A stretch of DNA of 64,000 nt from Stenotrophomonas oahuensis. GTDB taxonomy: Bacteria > Pseudomonadota > Gammaproteobacteria > Xanthomonadales > Xanthomonadaceae. The stretch spans positions 1,833,001-1,897,000 of the forward strand of contig NZ_CP115541.1 in the NCBI RefSeq assembly GCF_031834595.1, written 5' to 3'. The notes beneath the pieces were generated by a model. That model was given only the letters and a program-made list of their open reading frames with translations, had not been told where the DNA came from and made no database searches. Positions 27,334 to 36,582 of the stretch are shown piece by piece (within the stretch, counting starts at the first letter, position 1; every line of letters begins with the position of its first letter). A program made the position numbers and the translations under genes.

Positions 27334-28260
27334 ATGCAGCTCAAGGCTCTCCGCTACTTTCTTACCGTTGCCGGCACCGGCAGCTTCCTCGCCGCCGCCC
27401 GGCAATACAGTGTTCCAGCCTCGTCGGTGTCGCGTTTCATCGCCGCGCTGGAGAAGGAACTGGGCAAGCAGCTGCTCTACCGCAGCACCCGCGCGGTGCG
27501 TCTGACCGAGGCTGGCGAGCTGTTCCATCATCAGGTGCGCGATGCGCTGGAGATACTGGACCAGGCGGCCGAGCAGGTTGAGGGCAAGGATGCCGGCATC
27601 AGCGGGCTGATCCGCATCAACGCGCCCGAATCGCTGGGCCGCCGGCATATCGCACCGATCATTGCCGAACTGCAGGAGCTGCACCCGGCGCTGGTCGTCG
27701 AACTCACCCTGACCGACCTCTACATCGACCCGGTGCAGGACGGCGTGGACATCACCATCCGCATTGGCCCGTTGGTGGACTCGGGGTTGATCGGCAAAGT
27801 GATATCGCCGAACCACCACCAGGTGGTGGCAAGTCCGGCCTACCTCGCGGTACATGGCACGCCTGAAACGCCGGAGGAGCTGCTGCAGCACCGCTGTCTG
27901 GTCTACAAGGGGCAGCTGGGCATGCAGCGCTGGTACGTCAATACCGGCGACGGGCAACCACTGAAGGTGCTCAACGTCACCGGCCCGCTACGCAGCAACA
28001 ATGCGGAAGCGTTGTTGGCGGCGGCTGTGGCCGGGCGTGGCATCGTGCTGTTCCCGGACTGGATGTTCGACAACGGAACGTTCGCGCGCGGCGACATGGT
28101 GAAGCTGCTGCCGCAGTGGCAGTTCTCCACCCAGCCGGATCAGGTGTACCTGCAGATGCTGTCGCCCGAGAACAAGATGCGCTCGCGCAAGGTACAGACC
28201 GTGTCGGCGTTCATTCTGGAAGCGATCGGGTCGCCGCCTTACTGGTGCCTGGACACGTGA
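27334..28260 (+). CDS. LysR-family regulator
   Basis: 308 residues from the ATG at 27334. HTH in LKALRYFLTVAGTGSFLAAA and VPASSVSRFIAALEKELGKQ, then the effector domain with LIRINAPESLGRRHIAPII and DITIRIGPLVDSGLIGKVIS. It groups with regulators that sit opposite an alkene reductase and probably activates it in response to electrophiles. Confidence 0.9.
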   Translation: MQLKALRYFLTVAGTGSFLAAARQYSVPASSVSRFIAALEKELGKQLLYRSTRAVRLTEAGELFHHQVRDALEILDQAAEQVEGKDAGISGLIRINAPESLGRRHIAPIIAELQELHPALVVELTLTDLYIDPVQDGVDITIRIGPLVDSGLIGKVISPNHHQVVASPAYLAVHGTPETPEELLQHRCLVYKGQLGMQRWYVNTGDGQPLKVLNVTGPLRSNNAEALLAAAVAGRGIVLFPDWMFDNGTFARGDMVKLLPQWQFSTQPDQVYLQMLSPENKMRSRKVQTVSAFILEAIGSPPYWCLDT

Positions 28261-28269
28261 GCTGTGGGG

Positions 28270-28311
28270 GAAAAAAGCGGTCCCGGCACCATTCATCCCC
28301 GCCGGGACCGC
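28270..28311 (-). terminator. Rho-independent terminator of the candidate sRNA
   Basis: Minus strand GCGGTCCCGGC, 13-nt loop, GCCGGGACCGC, then TTTTTT: 11-bp perfect stem and six Ts. It also ends 10 bp past the convergent LysR gene. Confidence 0.9.
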
Positions 28312-28390
28312 CACAGCACGTCCGTGTTACTGCTCTGGCGGTTGCGGGGGAGCGGCGCTCCTCGTCAAAGCGCCAACACAACCAGCCAGT
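28270..28390 (-). ncRNA. Candidate 121-nt small RNA downstream of the Roc-like operon
   Basis: A complete transcription unit is visible on the minus strand: activator motif (28424-28446), -10-like TATTCT (28397-28402), start expected near 28390, and a strong terminator ending at 28270. Inside are a hairpin GGCGCT-loop-AGCGCC whose loop carries GAGGAG, a small CACG-GA-CGTG hairpin, and the terminator stem with a 13-nt loop containing GGGGATG. Three of four GGA triplets are in loops, as in RsmA/CsrA-binding RNAs, but GGA is expected by chance at this GC content. No plausible protein fits: the 71-codon frame here starts upstream of the -10. Confidence 0.55.
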
Positions 28391-28396
28391 CCGCAC

Positions 28397-28446
28397 AGAA
28401 TAGAAATGCCGTAACCAGGTCGCCATCAGGCAATCCTTAAAGCCGG
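28397..28446 (-). promoter_or_regulatory. Roc-like regulon promoter 1 (sRNA)
   Basis: Minus strand CCGGCTTTAAGGATTGCC then TGATG (28424-28446), 21 nt, then TATTCT. It starts 7 bp after the regulator's stop codon. The same architecture stands before the kinase operon (36428-36477) and the autotransporter (39862-39911). The -35 region is poor, so an activator is probably needed. Confidence 0.65.
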
Positions 28447-28453
28447 GTCGCTG

Positions 28454-29095
28454 CTACCGGAAAAGATCCGACTCGAGGCAGTAGCTGATCAGGTCCTGGT
28501 CGGACTTGGTACCCAGCTTGCGCATGGCGTTGATCTTCTGGGTACTCACGGTCTTGCTGCTGCGACTGAGCTGCTTGGCAATATCATTGACGGTCAGCCC
28601 CTGTGCGAACAGGCGAATTACCTCGAACTCACGCGGGGAAAGCGCACTGGCAGAGGGTGCCTCGCCAACATCGGGCAGAGGCTGTTCAACCGGCAACTCC
28701 GGTGAGCGGTATACGCGCTTGGCCTGAACCGCCTGCACTGCAACGATCAACTCCTTCAGGTCGCCACTCTTGCGCACGACCCCCGCGGCACCGGCACGAT
28801 ACATCTCGACGATGATCGACGGGTTGGAGAGCATGGTCAGCACCAGCACCTGGGTATCCGGAAAGTGCCGGCGCAGGTACGAGATCAGCTTGATGCCGTC
28901 GCCCAATGATTCGTCACCGGGCATGTTGTAGTCGGTGATGATGATCGCCGGGGAAAGCGTGCGTGCCAGCACCACCAGGGATGCCGGGTTCTGGGCCTGG
29001 CCGACAACGGTCAGGCCCGGGTCGCGGTCAATCACATCGCGAATGCCGGCGAGCACAATCGGGTGATCATCGGCAATGACGATCGGGGTCTTCAT
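28454..29095 (-). CDS. NarL/RcsB-type response regulator of the Roc-like cluster
   Basis: 213 residues from MKTPIVIADDHP (start 29095; an in-frame ATG 15 bp upstream is possible). Receiver with DD near residue 10, acceptor aspartate in IIITDYNMPGDES and lysine in VVRKSGD. C-terminal LuxR-type HTH ALSPREFEVIRLFAQGLTVN and LSRSSKTVSTQKINAMRKLG, closest in style to RcsB, EvgA, BvgA and Pseudomonas RocA. It is last in the operon, 27 bp after the HPt-bearing kinase, which should phosphorylate it. It is the best candidate for binding the shared motif in front of its own operon, the autotransporter and the sRNA. Confidence 0.9.
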   Translation of the reverse strand: MKTPIVIADDHPIVLAGIRDVIDRDPGLTVVGQAQNPASLVVLARTLSPAIIITDYNMPGDESLGDGIKLISYLRRHFPDTQVLVLTMLSNPSIIVEMYRAGAAGVVRKSGDLKELIVAVQAVQAKRVYRSPELPVEQPLPDVGEAPSASALSPREFEVIRLFAQGLTVNDIAKQLSRSSKTVSTQKINAMRKLGTKSDQDLISYCLESDLFR

Positions 29096-29122
29096 GGGGA
29101 GGCTCCACACCGGCAGGAAAGG

Positions 29123-32100
29123 TCAGGAAAGCGCAAGCTTGTCATCGGGTGGATGCTGTTCCAACTGGGACAGTGCGCGTTCCAGCTGATGGTGGAAGGT
29201 TGCCGTGGCGAAAACCACCTGGTCAACCGGTGCACCCGCATCGATGGCAACCTCGATGTCGGTCACCTGGTCGACCAGTCGCTGTGCAGACACGGTAACC
29301 AGCGCACCGCCTATGCGGTGCAGCATCTGGCGCATCTGCACGGTGTCCGCCTCCAGCGTTGCCCTCTCCAGCGCGTGCAGATCGTCCCGCATGGTGGTCA
29401 GAAACAGTGAGCGCAGGTGCGCCGGCACCGCCAACGTACATACGGCATTGTCACTGCCGGGTGACGAGTCCAATGCAACGCTGGCGGCCAAAGGGCTCAG
29501 CTGAAGGTAGAGCGCGTGCAGTGAGATTGGCTTGACCAGGCAGCTGTTCATGCCGGCAACGCGGCAGCGCTCGCGCTCCTCCGGTGCCGCGTTGGCCGTC
29601 GCGCCAATGATCGGAACCTGCGCACCCCGGCCGCGCAACGCGCGCGCCAATGCGTAACCATCCATATGGGGCATGTTGACGTCGGTCAGCACCGCATCAA
29701 AGCGACGTTGGTCCCAGTAACCCAGCGCTTCGTCGCCATCGCCGGCGACCACCGCATGGCATCCCAGCTGCTCCAGCTGTTCGCGCAGTATGGTCTGGTT
29801 GATGGGATTGTCCTCGGCGATCAACACATGCAGTCCCAGTGGACGCAGCGCCGGCTCGGGCAGCACCGCGTTCGGCAACTTGCCGTGCCCACTGGCCTGC
29901 AGCAGCGCGTCGACCATGGCATCCAGACGATGCATTCCGACTATCCAGCGTCCCTGGTTGAACTCGGTGCGGTCCCCGCCGTCGGTCACGGCCACCACAT
30001 GCGGCCCGGCCCACTCTGGAACGGGTTCGTCAAGCACGATATCCAGCAGCGGCGTGTGGGTGTCGAAACTCTCAGCATTGTCGACGTTGAACAGCACTGC
30101 ATGGGCCCCGCGTTGACGGAGGCGGCCGCACAGACTTTCGGCCAGCTCGCGGGCGGATGAGCGCACATAAAGCGTCTGCGGCGAGTCAAAACGAGGGTGC
30201 GGGTCCGCAGCGTCCCTGCTGTGCATCAGCGGCAGCGCGAAACTGAAGCTGCTGCCCAGGCCGCTCTCACTCACCACACGCAGCTGGCCGGCCATCAGCC
30301 CCACCAGATGCGCGCTGATGGCAAGGCCCAGGCCGGTGCCGCGCAGCGCGTCCGTACCTGGGTTGGCTTGATAGAAGGCTTCAAACAGGCGCTCGTGGTG
30401 TTCCTGGGCAATGCCGATGCCGGTATCAGCTACCTGCCAGTGCAGTCTGGGCGGTTCGCCTGGTTGCTGGAGTGTGGTCAGCCGGACGACGATACGGCCA
30501 GCATCGGTGAACTTGACCGCATTGCTGAGCAGGTTGTTCAGCACCTGGCGGATGCGCGCGGCGTCGCCGACCACCTTGATGTCGGTGCTGGTCTCAATGC
30601 AGGCATACAACTGCAGGTGCTTTCGGGTAGCGGCTGCCGCGTACGAACGCAGCACATCCTCGGTCAGGGTGGCGGGGTTGAATACCACCGGTTCCAGAGT
30701 CAATTGACCGGCTTCGGCCTTGGAGACGTCCAGAATGTCGCTGATCAACTCCATCAGCGTGGCCGAGGAGCGCTGGATGGTGCTCAGATACTCCTGTTGC
30801 CGTGGTACCAGCGGCGTCAGTCCCAGCAGCTCGAGAGTGCCCAGCACACCGTAGAGCGGTGTGCGGATCTCATGGCTGATGGTGGCCAGGAACTGGCTCT
30901 TAGCCCGGTTGGCCTGGTCGGCGGCCACGCGGGCCTGCTGCAGCACCTGCTCCGCTTCATGCTGCGCGGTGAGGTCCACGAACAGGCACAGCACCACCGG
31001 CTCGCCGCGATAGCGGGCCGGGGTGGCCGTCACCAGCAGGTGGCGACCGCCCGGGGTGGTGAAGGTCTGCCCATCCGGGTGGTCTGTACTCAGGCTGGTC
31101 TGGGCGGCGGCACGCCACTCGCTGTGCCAGCCCGGTGCCTCGTGGCTGTTGCCCAGCCAGGTTCGGGCCGGTGCATTGTCCAGCATCACCTCGCCATCCC
31201 GTCGGCGCAGCAGGCACAGGCCAATCGGTGCGTTGTCCAGCACGGTCCTGCTGAATGCTTCGCTTTCCAACAGGCGCTCGTGGTTGGCGCGCAGGGGTTG
31301 CAGCACCGAGCGTCGGTAGCTGCGCAGCAGCAAGGTGCCGCCCCCTGCCAGCAACAGCGCCAGTACCACGCTGCCGATCAGTGGGCCGCGTGGATGGCTG
31401 AGAATGCGCCCCCAGCGCACGTGATAGACCACCTGCCAGCCGGCGTCGGTTCGCATGCGGTACACCAGCCCGCGCAGCGTGTACTCGCGGCCGGCCTGAC
31501 GGGTGGCGGTCACTGCAGGGCCGTACACCTGCATGCCATCGGGTGCGATGATCGACAGCTGGTCATAGATGGACTCACCCAGTACCTGTCGATGATCGTC
31601 CAGTCGGGAGACGTCCAGCAGGCAGGCAACTGCAGGTGCATTGGCGCTGCCTTCTTCGCCGCCCCACGCCGCCGCGTCCTGGGGGGCACGCGCTATCGAT
31701 ATCAGCCGCGGATTGCCCGGACCCAGTTCGCGGCCGGTCCAGCGCACGTCACCGCGCTGCGCGGATGCGCTGGGAGCCAGCTGCTTGATGTACCCCAATG
31801 TCGCTTGCAGGATGGGCAGCGGCGGGCGGGCCGAGCCGATGTCATCGGCGGTGGAAGGCACCAGAATGCCTGCGGTACCGGCCGTGTTGATCAGCAGGCA
31901 GCGGGGCGAAGGGAAACGTGATTCCGCCCAGAACGCACTGTAGAAGCCGGTAAATCGCCGTCCCAGCAGGGTGGCGCTGTCATGCAGCGCCGGGTCGACG
32001 CCCAACTGGGCGAACGGGAGATAGGTGACGGGCCCTTTGACCGGTGGTCCACCCGGTTGTAGCGGATGGTTGGGGTCCTGCACGCGCCAGCCACGCAGGA

Positions 32101-32299
32101 AACGCTCGTGCTCCTGCAGTGCGCCACCCAGGCGGCGGAAGTGGAACTCAATCTTGTCCTGCTCGCTGTGCAGCAGCTGGGTGGCAGTCGACAGCAGCAG
32201 GCCCGCCTGCAGCGTTGCCAGTGCAATGACGCCGATCAGCAGCGCATGTACACGCAGCGAACGGCGGGCCAGCTGACGGAACGGTGCAGCTTCAGGCAT
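29123..32299 (-). CDS. Hybrid sensor kinase with HPt (sensor 1)
   Basis: 1058 residues; start 32299 chosen for AAGGGG before it (an in-frame start at 32440 overlaps the EAL gene). TM1 ~18-40, extracytoplasmic region ~41-335 without a recognisable solute-binding fold, TM2 ~340-360, PAS-like segment (TVLDNAPIGLCLLRRRDG), His[22 protein letters not shown], HATPase (NLLSNAVKFTDAG, DTGIGI, GTGLGLAIS), a degenerate receiver-like stretch, a true receiver (VLIAEDNPIN, VLTDVNMPHMDG, LVKPIS) and a C-terminal HPt with MLHRIGGAL. This is the BvgS/EvgS/RocS type H-D-H phosphorelay. It is the only HPt in the cluster, so it probably serves sensor 2 as well. Confidence 0.92.
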   Translation of the reverse strand: MPEAAPFRQLARRSLRVHALLIGVIALATLQAGLLLSTATQLLHSEQDKIEFHFRRLGGALQEHERFLRGWRVQDPNHPLQPGGPPVKGPVTYLPFAQLGVDPALHDSATLLGRRFTGFYSAFWAESRFPSPRCLLINTAGTAGILVPSTADDIGSARPPLPILQATLGYIKQLAPSASAQRGDVRWTGRELGPGNPRLISIARAPQDAAAWGGEEGSANAPAVACLLDVSRLDDHRQVLGESIYDQLSIIAPDGMQVYGPAVTATRQAGREYTLRGLVYRMRTDAGWQVVYHVRWGRILSHPRGPLIGSVVLALLLAGGGTLLLRSYRRSVLQPLRANHERLLESEAFSRTVLDNAPIGLCLLRRRDGEVMLDNAPARTWLGNSHEAPGWHSEWRAAAQTSLSTDHPDGQTFTTPGGRHLLVTATPARYRGEPVVLCLFVDLTAQHEAEQVLQQARVAADQANRAKSQFLATISHEIRTPLYGVLGTLELLGLTPLVPRQQEYLSTIQRSSATLMELISDILDVSKAEAGQLTLEPVVFNPATLTEDVLRSYAAAATRKHLQLYACIETSTDIKVVGDAARIRQVLNNLLSNAVKFTDAGRIVVRLTTLQQPGEPPRLHWQVADTGIGIAQEHHERLFEAFYQANPGTDALRGTGLGLAISAHLVGLMAGQLRVVSESGLGSSFSFALPLMHSRDAADPHPRFDSPQTLYVRSSARELAESLCGRLRQRGAHAVLFNVDNAESFDTHTPLLDIVLDEPVPEWAGPHVVAVTDGGDRTEFNQGRWIVGMHRLDAMVDALLQASGHGKLPNAVLPEPALRPLGLHVLIAEDNPINQTILREQLEQLGCHAVVAGDGDEALGYWDQRRFDAVLTDVNMPHMDGYALARALRGRGAQVPIIGATANAAPEERERCRVAGMNSCLVKPISLHALYLQLSPLAASVALDSSPGSDNAVCTLAVPAHLRSLFLTTMRDDLHALERATLEADTVQMRQMLHRIGGALVTVSAQRLVDQVTDIEVAIDAGAPVDQVVFATATFHHQLERALSQLEQHPPDDKLALS

Positions 32300-32378
32300 G
32301 ACGTCCCCTTGAAGGGCGGCGGCAGTACGTTGGGGGAAGGCGTGGCGCGCTCCACTGACATCCTCGGCCATTGCGCCG

Positions 32379-33590
32379 TCAGTGGCAAGGCGGGGTGGGG
32401 TGGACACTGCCCTCGCGGCCCAGCAGCGCGGCAAACGCATCGGCAGGTACCGCCCGTGAAATCAGATAGCCCTGCACCTGGGTGCAGCCGAGCTTGCGCA
32501 GCGTGGCCAGCTCTTCGTCCGTCTCCACACCCTCAGCCACGATGTTCAGCCCCAGCCGGGTACCCAGCGCGATCACCGTGGCCAGTGCGCCGTGCAGTGC
32601 AGGGTCCCGCGCGCAGCCGGTGACGAGTGCGCGGTCGATCTTGACCTCGGTAAACGGGGTGCTCACCAGGTTGTGCACCGAGCTGAGCCCCTGACCAAAA
32701 TCGTCCTGGGCCAGGCCAAAGCCTTTCATGCGCAGGCGGCACGCTCCCGCGTAGTAGTCGCTTACATGCGCGGTGGTGCTGCCCTCCATCAGCTCGAAAC
32801 AGAGGTCGCCCGGACGGCCATGATGGGACAGGGTCAGTTCCAGCAACTCATCGGGAAGGCTGGAGCGCTCGAGCAGGTGCGGTGGCAGATTGATCGAGAC
32901 CGGGATGCGGAAGCCCTGCTCGCGCCAACGCGCCTGAGCCTTCACGCTTTCCACCAGGATGTGTCGAAGCAGCATCGGCTCCAGTCCCTGCTCGGCAATC
33001 AACGGCAGGAATACCCCCGCCGGCAGCGTGCCCCGGGTGGGATGGCACCAGCGTACCAACGCTTCTGCCGCCACCACCTGGCCGGAATCCAGTGACTTCT
33101 TGGGCTGGAACCACGCGGTGATCTCGCCCCCGGCGATGGCATCACGCAGTTGCGCACGACTGGGCGTCAACGGTGCTGCGTCAGCCGGCATCGCAGGGAC
33201 GGTCAACGGCGCAACGCGTAGTTGGGCTACCAGCGCATCCATGTCCGCCTGTGTGACCGGCTTTGGCAGGCTGCCCAGCACGGTCAGGCCCAGCGACTCG
33301 GCCATCAGCCGCGCCGAGGTCAGCATGCGCGGCGGGGCAGAGCTCACAAGTGACAGCTTCGGGTGGTGCTCCTTGGCCGCCAGTGCCTGGATGAACTGGA
33401 TGCCGTCCACACCCGGCATCATCAGGTCGGTAATCACCAGGTCATAGTCAAACAGATCGCACATCGCCACCGCATTGGCTGCATCACCTGATGTATGAGT
33501 GACGACACCCGGCAGCGCGTGCAGCAGGTTGGCCAGATAGCCACGCTGGAACGGCTGGTCCTCCAGTATCAGTACACGCAGCGGGGTCAT
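32379..33590 (-). CDS. REC-EAL c-di-GMP phosphodiesterase, RocR-like
   Basis: 403 residues. N-terminal receiver: VLILEDQPFQRG, acceptor D in VITDLMMPGVDG, K in SLPKPVT. C-terminal EAL domain has all catalytic positions: AEALVRW, N in SINLPPHL, E in FELMEG, DD in QDDFGQG, K in VKIDRAL, E in VAEGVET and Q in QGYLIS. It should hydrolyse c-di-GMP when phosphorylated. Same domain order and size as Pseudomonas RocR. It overlaps the upstream kinase by 4 bp (ATGA) and is followed 79 bp later by sensor 1, so it receives phosphate from the same relay. Confidence 0.92.
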   Translation of the reverse strand: MTPLRVLILEDQPFQRGYLANLLHALPGVVTHTSGDAANAVAMCDLFDYDLVITDLMMPGVDGIQFIQALAAKEHHPKLSLVSSAPPRMLTSARLMAESLGLTVLGSLPKPVTQADMDALVAQLRVAPLTVPAMPADAAPLTPSRAQLRDAIAGGEITAWFQPKKSLDSGQVVAAEALVRWCHPTRGTLPAGVFLPLIAEQGLEPMLLRHILVESVKAQARWREQGFRIPVSINLPPHLLERSSLPDELLELTLSHHGRPGDLCFELMEGSTTAHVSDYYAGACRLRMKGFGLAQDDFGQGLSSVHNLVSTPFTEVKIDRALVTGCARDPALHGALATVIALGTRLGLNIVAEGVETDEELATLRKLGCTQVQGYLISRAVPADAFAALLGREGSVHPTPPCH

Positions 33591-36421
33591 GTCTGTACTC
33601 CTGTGGTCAGTTCCGTGAGGGCGCTGCGCAAGACGCAGAGATTGATCGGCTTCACCAGATAGCTGTCCATGCCGGCGGCCAGGCAGCGTTCGCGGTCCTC
33701 CGGCGTGGCATTGGCGCTGGCCCCGATCACGGGCACGGCAGCACCCTGTAAGCGCAGCTGACGGACCAGTGAAAGCCCATCCAGCTGCGGCATGTTGATG
33801 TCGGTCAGGACCACGTCGAAGCCTTCCGGTGTGAACTGCGCCAGAGCTTCGCGGCCGTCGACTGCGGTTACCACCGTGCAGCCCAGCATCTCCAGCTGTT
33901 CTTTCAGGATGACCCGGTTGATCGGGTTGTCCTCGGCGACCAGTACCCGCAACCCCAGTGCCGAGTCACGCGCTGACGGCAATGGCGACGGCGAGGCCAG
34001 CATGCCCTGCTGCAGCAGGGCCACTGCCTCGGCGATGGCGCTGATGCTGTGGAGCGTAACAATCAGGCTGTTGGGATGCGTCGAGTCCAGCGCAGCCAGC
34101 TCGCCGCCCGTGGCCAGCGCGGTGACGCGAGGTCCTGGCCACGCAAGCGGAACACGGTCATGCGGATCGCTGTCGAGCAGGATCGCGTGGGCGGCATCCA
34201 ACGGCGGCATGTCCTCGTTGTAGCGGTAGGCGGTCGCTCCCCATCGGCGCAGCCACTGGCAGGCACTGTCGGCCAACTCGGTATGGGCCGTGCGGACATA
34301 CACCGGCGGGTGCGAGCGCAACTTCGGCGCATTCGTGTCGTGCTCCTGGCCATCTTCGTCCACACCTGCCGGGATGATGGCGGTGAAGCTGCTGCCCAGT
34401 CCCGGCTCGCTGACCAGGCGCAGCTCACCGTTCATCAGGCGAACCAGATGGTCGCTGATGGAAAGCCCGAGCCCGGTACCGTCGGAGCGCAGCGGATTGG
34501 CAACCTGCATGAACGGCTCGAAAAGGCGCGGCTGTTCGGCTGCCGGGATGCCAATTCCGGTATCGGTTACCTGCCAGCTGATCGTGGCCGAACCGGCCTC
34601 GCGCGCCACCAGGTTGACCCGCAGCACGATGCGGCCGGCATCGGTGAACTTGATTGCATTGCTCAGCAGGTTGCCCAGCACCTGACGGATGCGATCGGCA
34701 TCGCCGCTTACCTGAGCCGGCAGGCGTGGGTCGGTGCAGACCAGAATCTGCAACTGCTTGCGTGCGGCGGCGGCGGCATAGCCCAGCACCACGCTCTCAC
34801 CCAACGCCATGGGCGAGAAGGTCCTTACCGCCAGGGTGAGCTGTCCCGATTCGATCTTGGAAACGTCCAATACATCGCTGATCAACTGCAGCAGCACCGA
34901 GGACGACTGCTGGATGGTCTTCAAGTACTGTGCCTGGCGTGCATCCAGTGGGGTCCTGCCCAGCAGCTCCAACGTGCCCAGCACGCCATAAAGCGGCGTG
35001 CGGATCTCGTGGCTCATGGTTGCCACGAATGCGCTCTTGGCCTGGTTGGCTTCTTCCGCGGCCTGTTTGGCGGCCGACAATGCCTCCTGGATCTGGCGAT
35101 GGCGGCTGACGTCGCTGAACACACACAGCAGTACGTCGTCGCCGTGGTAGCGCGTGGCGGCGTGCAGCACCTGCAGCAGGTGCCCGGCCTGCGTCTTGAA
35201 CTCGATGCTCTGCACGCCACGCGCCGATGCAGTGGATAGAGCCACCGCGCGTCGCCAGTCACCATTCCAGTCGCCGTGAAGGGTGTCCGCCCCCAGCCAG
35301 TCCCTGGCCAGCTGGTTCTCGACCATCACGTTGCCATCGCGCAGCCGCAACACACAGATGCCTACCGGTGCCATCTCGATGACCGTGCTGCCGAAATCGA
35401 AGCTCTCCAGTAACTGACGATGTTGTTGCTGGGCTGGCTGGATCAGTTGCCGGTCCAGCCGGCGGACCAGCACATACAGCGTCGCCATCGCCGCTGCGCA
35501 ACACAGCAGCGACAGCAGAAAGGGAAGCATCAGGTCGCGCAGCACCGTGCGTAATGGAAGGTGGCAGACCAGATGCCAGTTGTCCTGGCCGATGCTCTTC
35601 ACCAGGGCCAGGCCCTGCGGAAACCCGAAGTCCCAGATGAAGGAAAACGCATCATTGTGTTGCGCATGCAGCCAGCCGCCGGGCAGGTCGATATCGTCGC
35701 CGCTGAACAGTGCCGGTCGACCTTGCGGGTCGGCCAGCAGCACGCCGACCATGCCGGTGCCATCGGTTATCTGGGTCAACGCCTGCGGGTCCAGCACCAG
35801 CACCAGCCAACGCAGGGGATGCGGCCCTTCCTCGGCAGCACGGTACAGGTACACGGTGCGCTGCGGGCCGCTGGTGACGAGCCAGTACACCTGCACGTCG
35901 GGGCCGGTGGATGCTGCGTGCGCGCGCAGCAGGGAAGCGGTGAGTTCCGGCGGCGGCGGGGTGGTGAGCGGATGCTCGCCGTGCAGCCAGCGGCGCGGCA
36001 CATACGGGTCGTCGCTGACCAGCACCAGGCGAGCGCCCAGTTCGCTCAACGTGCGCTCGGCGCGTGCTGACAGCAGCAGGCTCAGCTCGCGACCGTCGCG
36101 CCCGGCTCCCAACGGCAGCTGGCGCACGCCGACATCGTCAGCGCTGTGCGCGTCGGTACGCAGCGACGCCGATTCCACTACCGAGTCGGTGAGGTAGTTC
36201 AACAGCGCCTCGCGGCGGTCGAAATAGATCTGGGCCCGATACGCGGTGGCGTTCATGTCCCGGCGGTACTGCGACACGTTGCCGCTCAGTTGCGCCAGCA
36301 GATAGAACCCGGCTGCGCCCAGCAGGCAAAGCAACACGCACACCGACAGCCAGCGCAGCAGCGCAGTGGCAGCAGCGATGGGGGCATCAATGCGCGATCG
36401 TTGGGGCAGAATGCGGTACAT
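33587..36421 (-). CDS. Hybrid sensor kinase lacking HPt (sensor 2)
   Basis: 944 residues, first gene of the operon. TM1 ~20-45, extracytoplasmic ~46-300, TM2 ~302-322, PAS-like segment ([18 protein letters not shown]), His[22 protein letters not shown], HATPase ([29 protein letters not shown]), weak middle receiver-like stretch, true receiver ([28 protein letters not shown]) and then a short tail. Unlike sensor 1 there is no HPt. The catalytic core is clearly paralogous to sensor 1 while the sensor regions differ. The start codon has no Shine-Dalgarno and would be the transcription start of the promoter at 36428, so the mRNA may be leaderless. Confidence 0.92.
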   Translation of the reverse strand: MYRILPQRSRIDAPIAAATALLRWLSVCVLLCLLGAAGFYLLAQLSGNVSQYRRDMNATAYRAQIYFDRREALLNYLTDSVVESASLRTDAHSADDVGVRQLPLGAGRDGRELSLLLSARAERTLSELGARLVLVSDDPYVPRRWLHGEHPLTTPPPPELTASLLRAHAASTGPDVQVYWLVTSGPQRTVYLYRAAEEGPHPLRWLVLVLDPQALTQITDGTGMVGVLLADPQGRPALFSGDDIDLPGGWLHAQHNDAFSFIWDFGFPQGLALVKSIGQDNWHLVCHLPLRTVLRDLMLPFLLSLLCCAAAMATLYVLVRRLDRQLIQPAQQQHRQLLESFDFGSTVIEMAPVGICVLRLRDGNVMVENQLARDWLGADTLHGDWNGDWRRAVALSTASARGVQSIEFKTQAGHLLQVLHAATRYHGDDVLLCVFSDVSRHRQIQEALSAAKQAAEEANQAKSAFVATMSHEIRTPLYGVLGTLELLGRTPLDARQAQYLKTIQQSSSVLLQLISDVLDVSKIESGQLTLAVRTFSPMALGESVVLGYAAAAARKQLQILVCTDPRLPAQVSGDADRIRQVLGNLLSNAIKFTDAGRIVLRVNLVAREAGSATISWQVTDTGIGIPAAEQPRLFEPFMQVANPLRSDGTGLGLSISDHLVRLMNGELRLVSEPGLGSSFTAIIPAGVDEDGQEHDTNAPKLRSHPPVYVRTAHTELADSACQWLRRWGATAYRYNEDMPPLDAAHAILLDSDPHDRVPLAWPGPRVTALATGGELAALDSTHPNSLIVTLHSISAIAEAVALLQQGMLASPSPLPSARDSALGLRVLVAEDNPINRVILKEQLEMLGCTVVTAVDGREALAQFTPEGFDVVLTDINMPQLDGLSLVRQLRLQGAAVPVIGASANATPEDRERCLAAGMDSYLVKPINLCVLRSALTELTTGVQT

Positions 36422-36427
36422 GGGCTC

Positions 36428-36477
36428 ATGCTAGGAATCGCCCGCAGCGGCACCCATCAGCCAATCCTTAAAGCCAG
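36428..36477 (-). promoter_or_regulatory. Roc-like regulon promoter 2 (sensor operon)
   Basis: Minus strand CTGGCTTTAAGGATTGGC then TGATG (36455-36477), 21 nt, TAGCAT (36428-36433). Six bases after the -10 comes the ATG of the first kinase. Suggests autoregulation of the operon. Confidence 0.65.
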
Positions 36478-36582
36478 CGGATCGGCCCTTTCGTGCCGTT
36501 ATTGGTTCAGGCGGGTGAAAGCAAAAAGGCGCATGCACCGGCATCCATCCAGGATGCCCGGTGCACGCGCCCCCGGAGACGG

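Noticed and set aside
28211..28426. 71-codon minus-strand frame over the candidate sRNA
   Set aside because: Its ATG is part of the shared promoter motif upstream of the -10, it runs through the terminator, and the composition is not protein-like.
30197..31921. 574-codon plus-strand frame opposite the HPt kinase
   Set aside because: Shadow frame; the minus strand has a complete set of kinase motifs.
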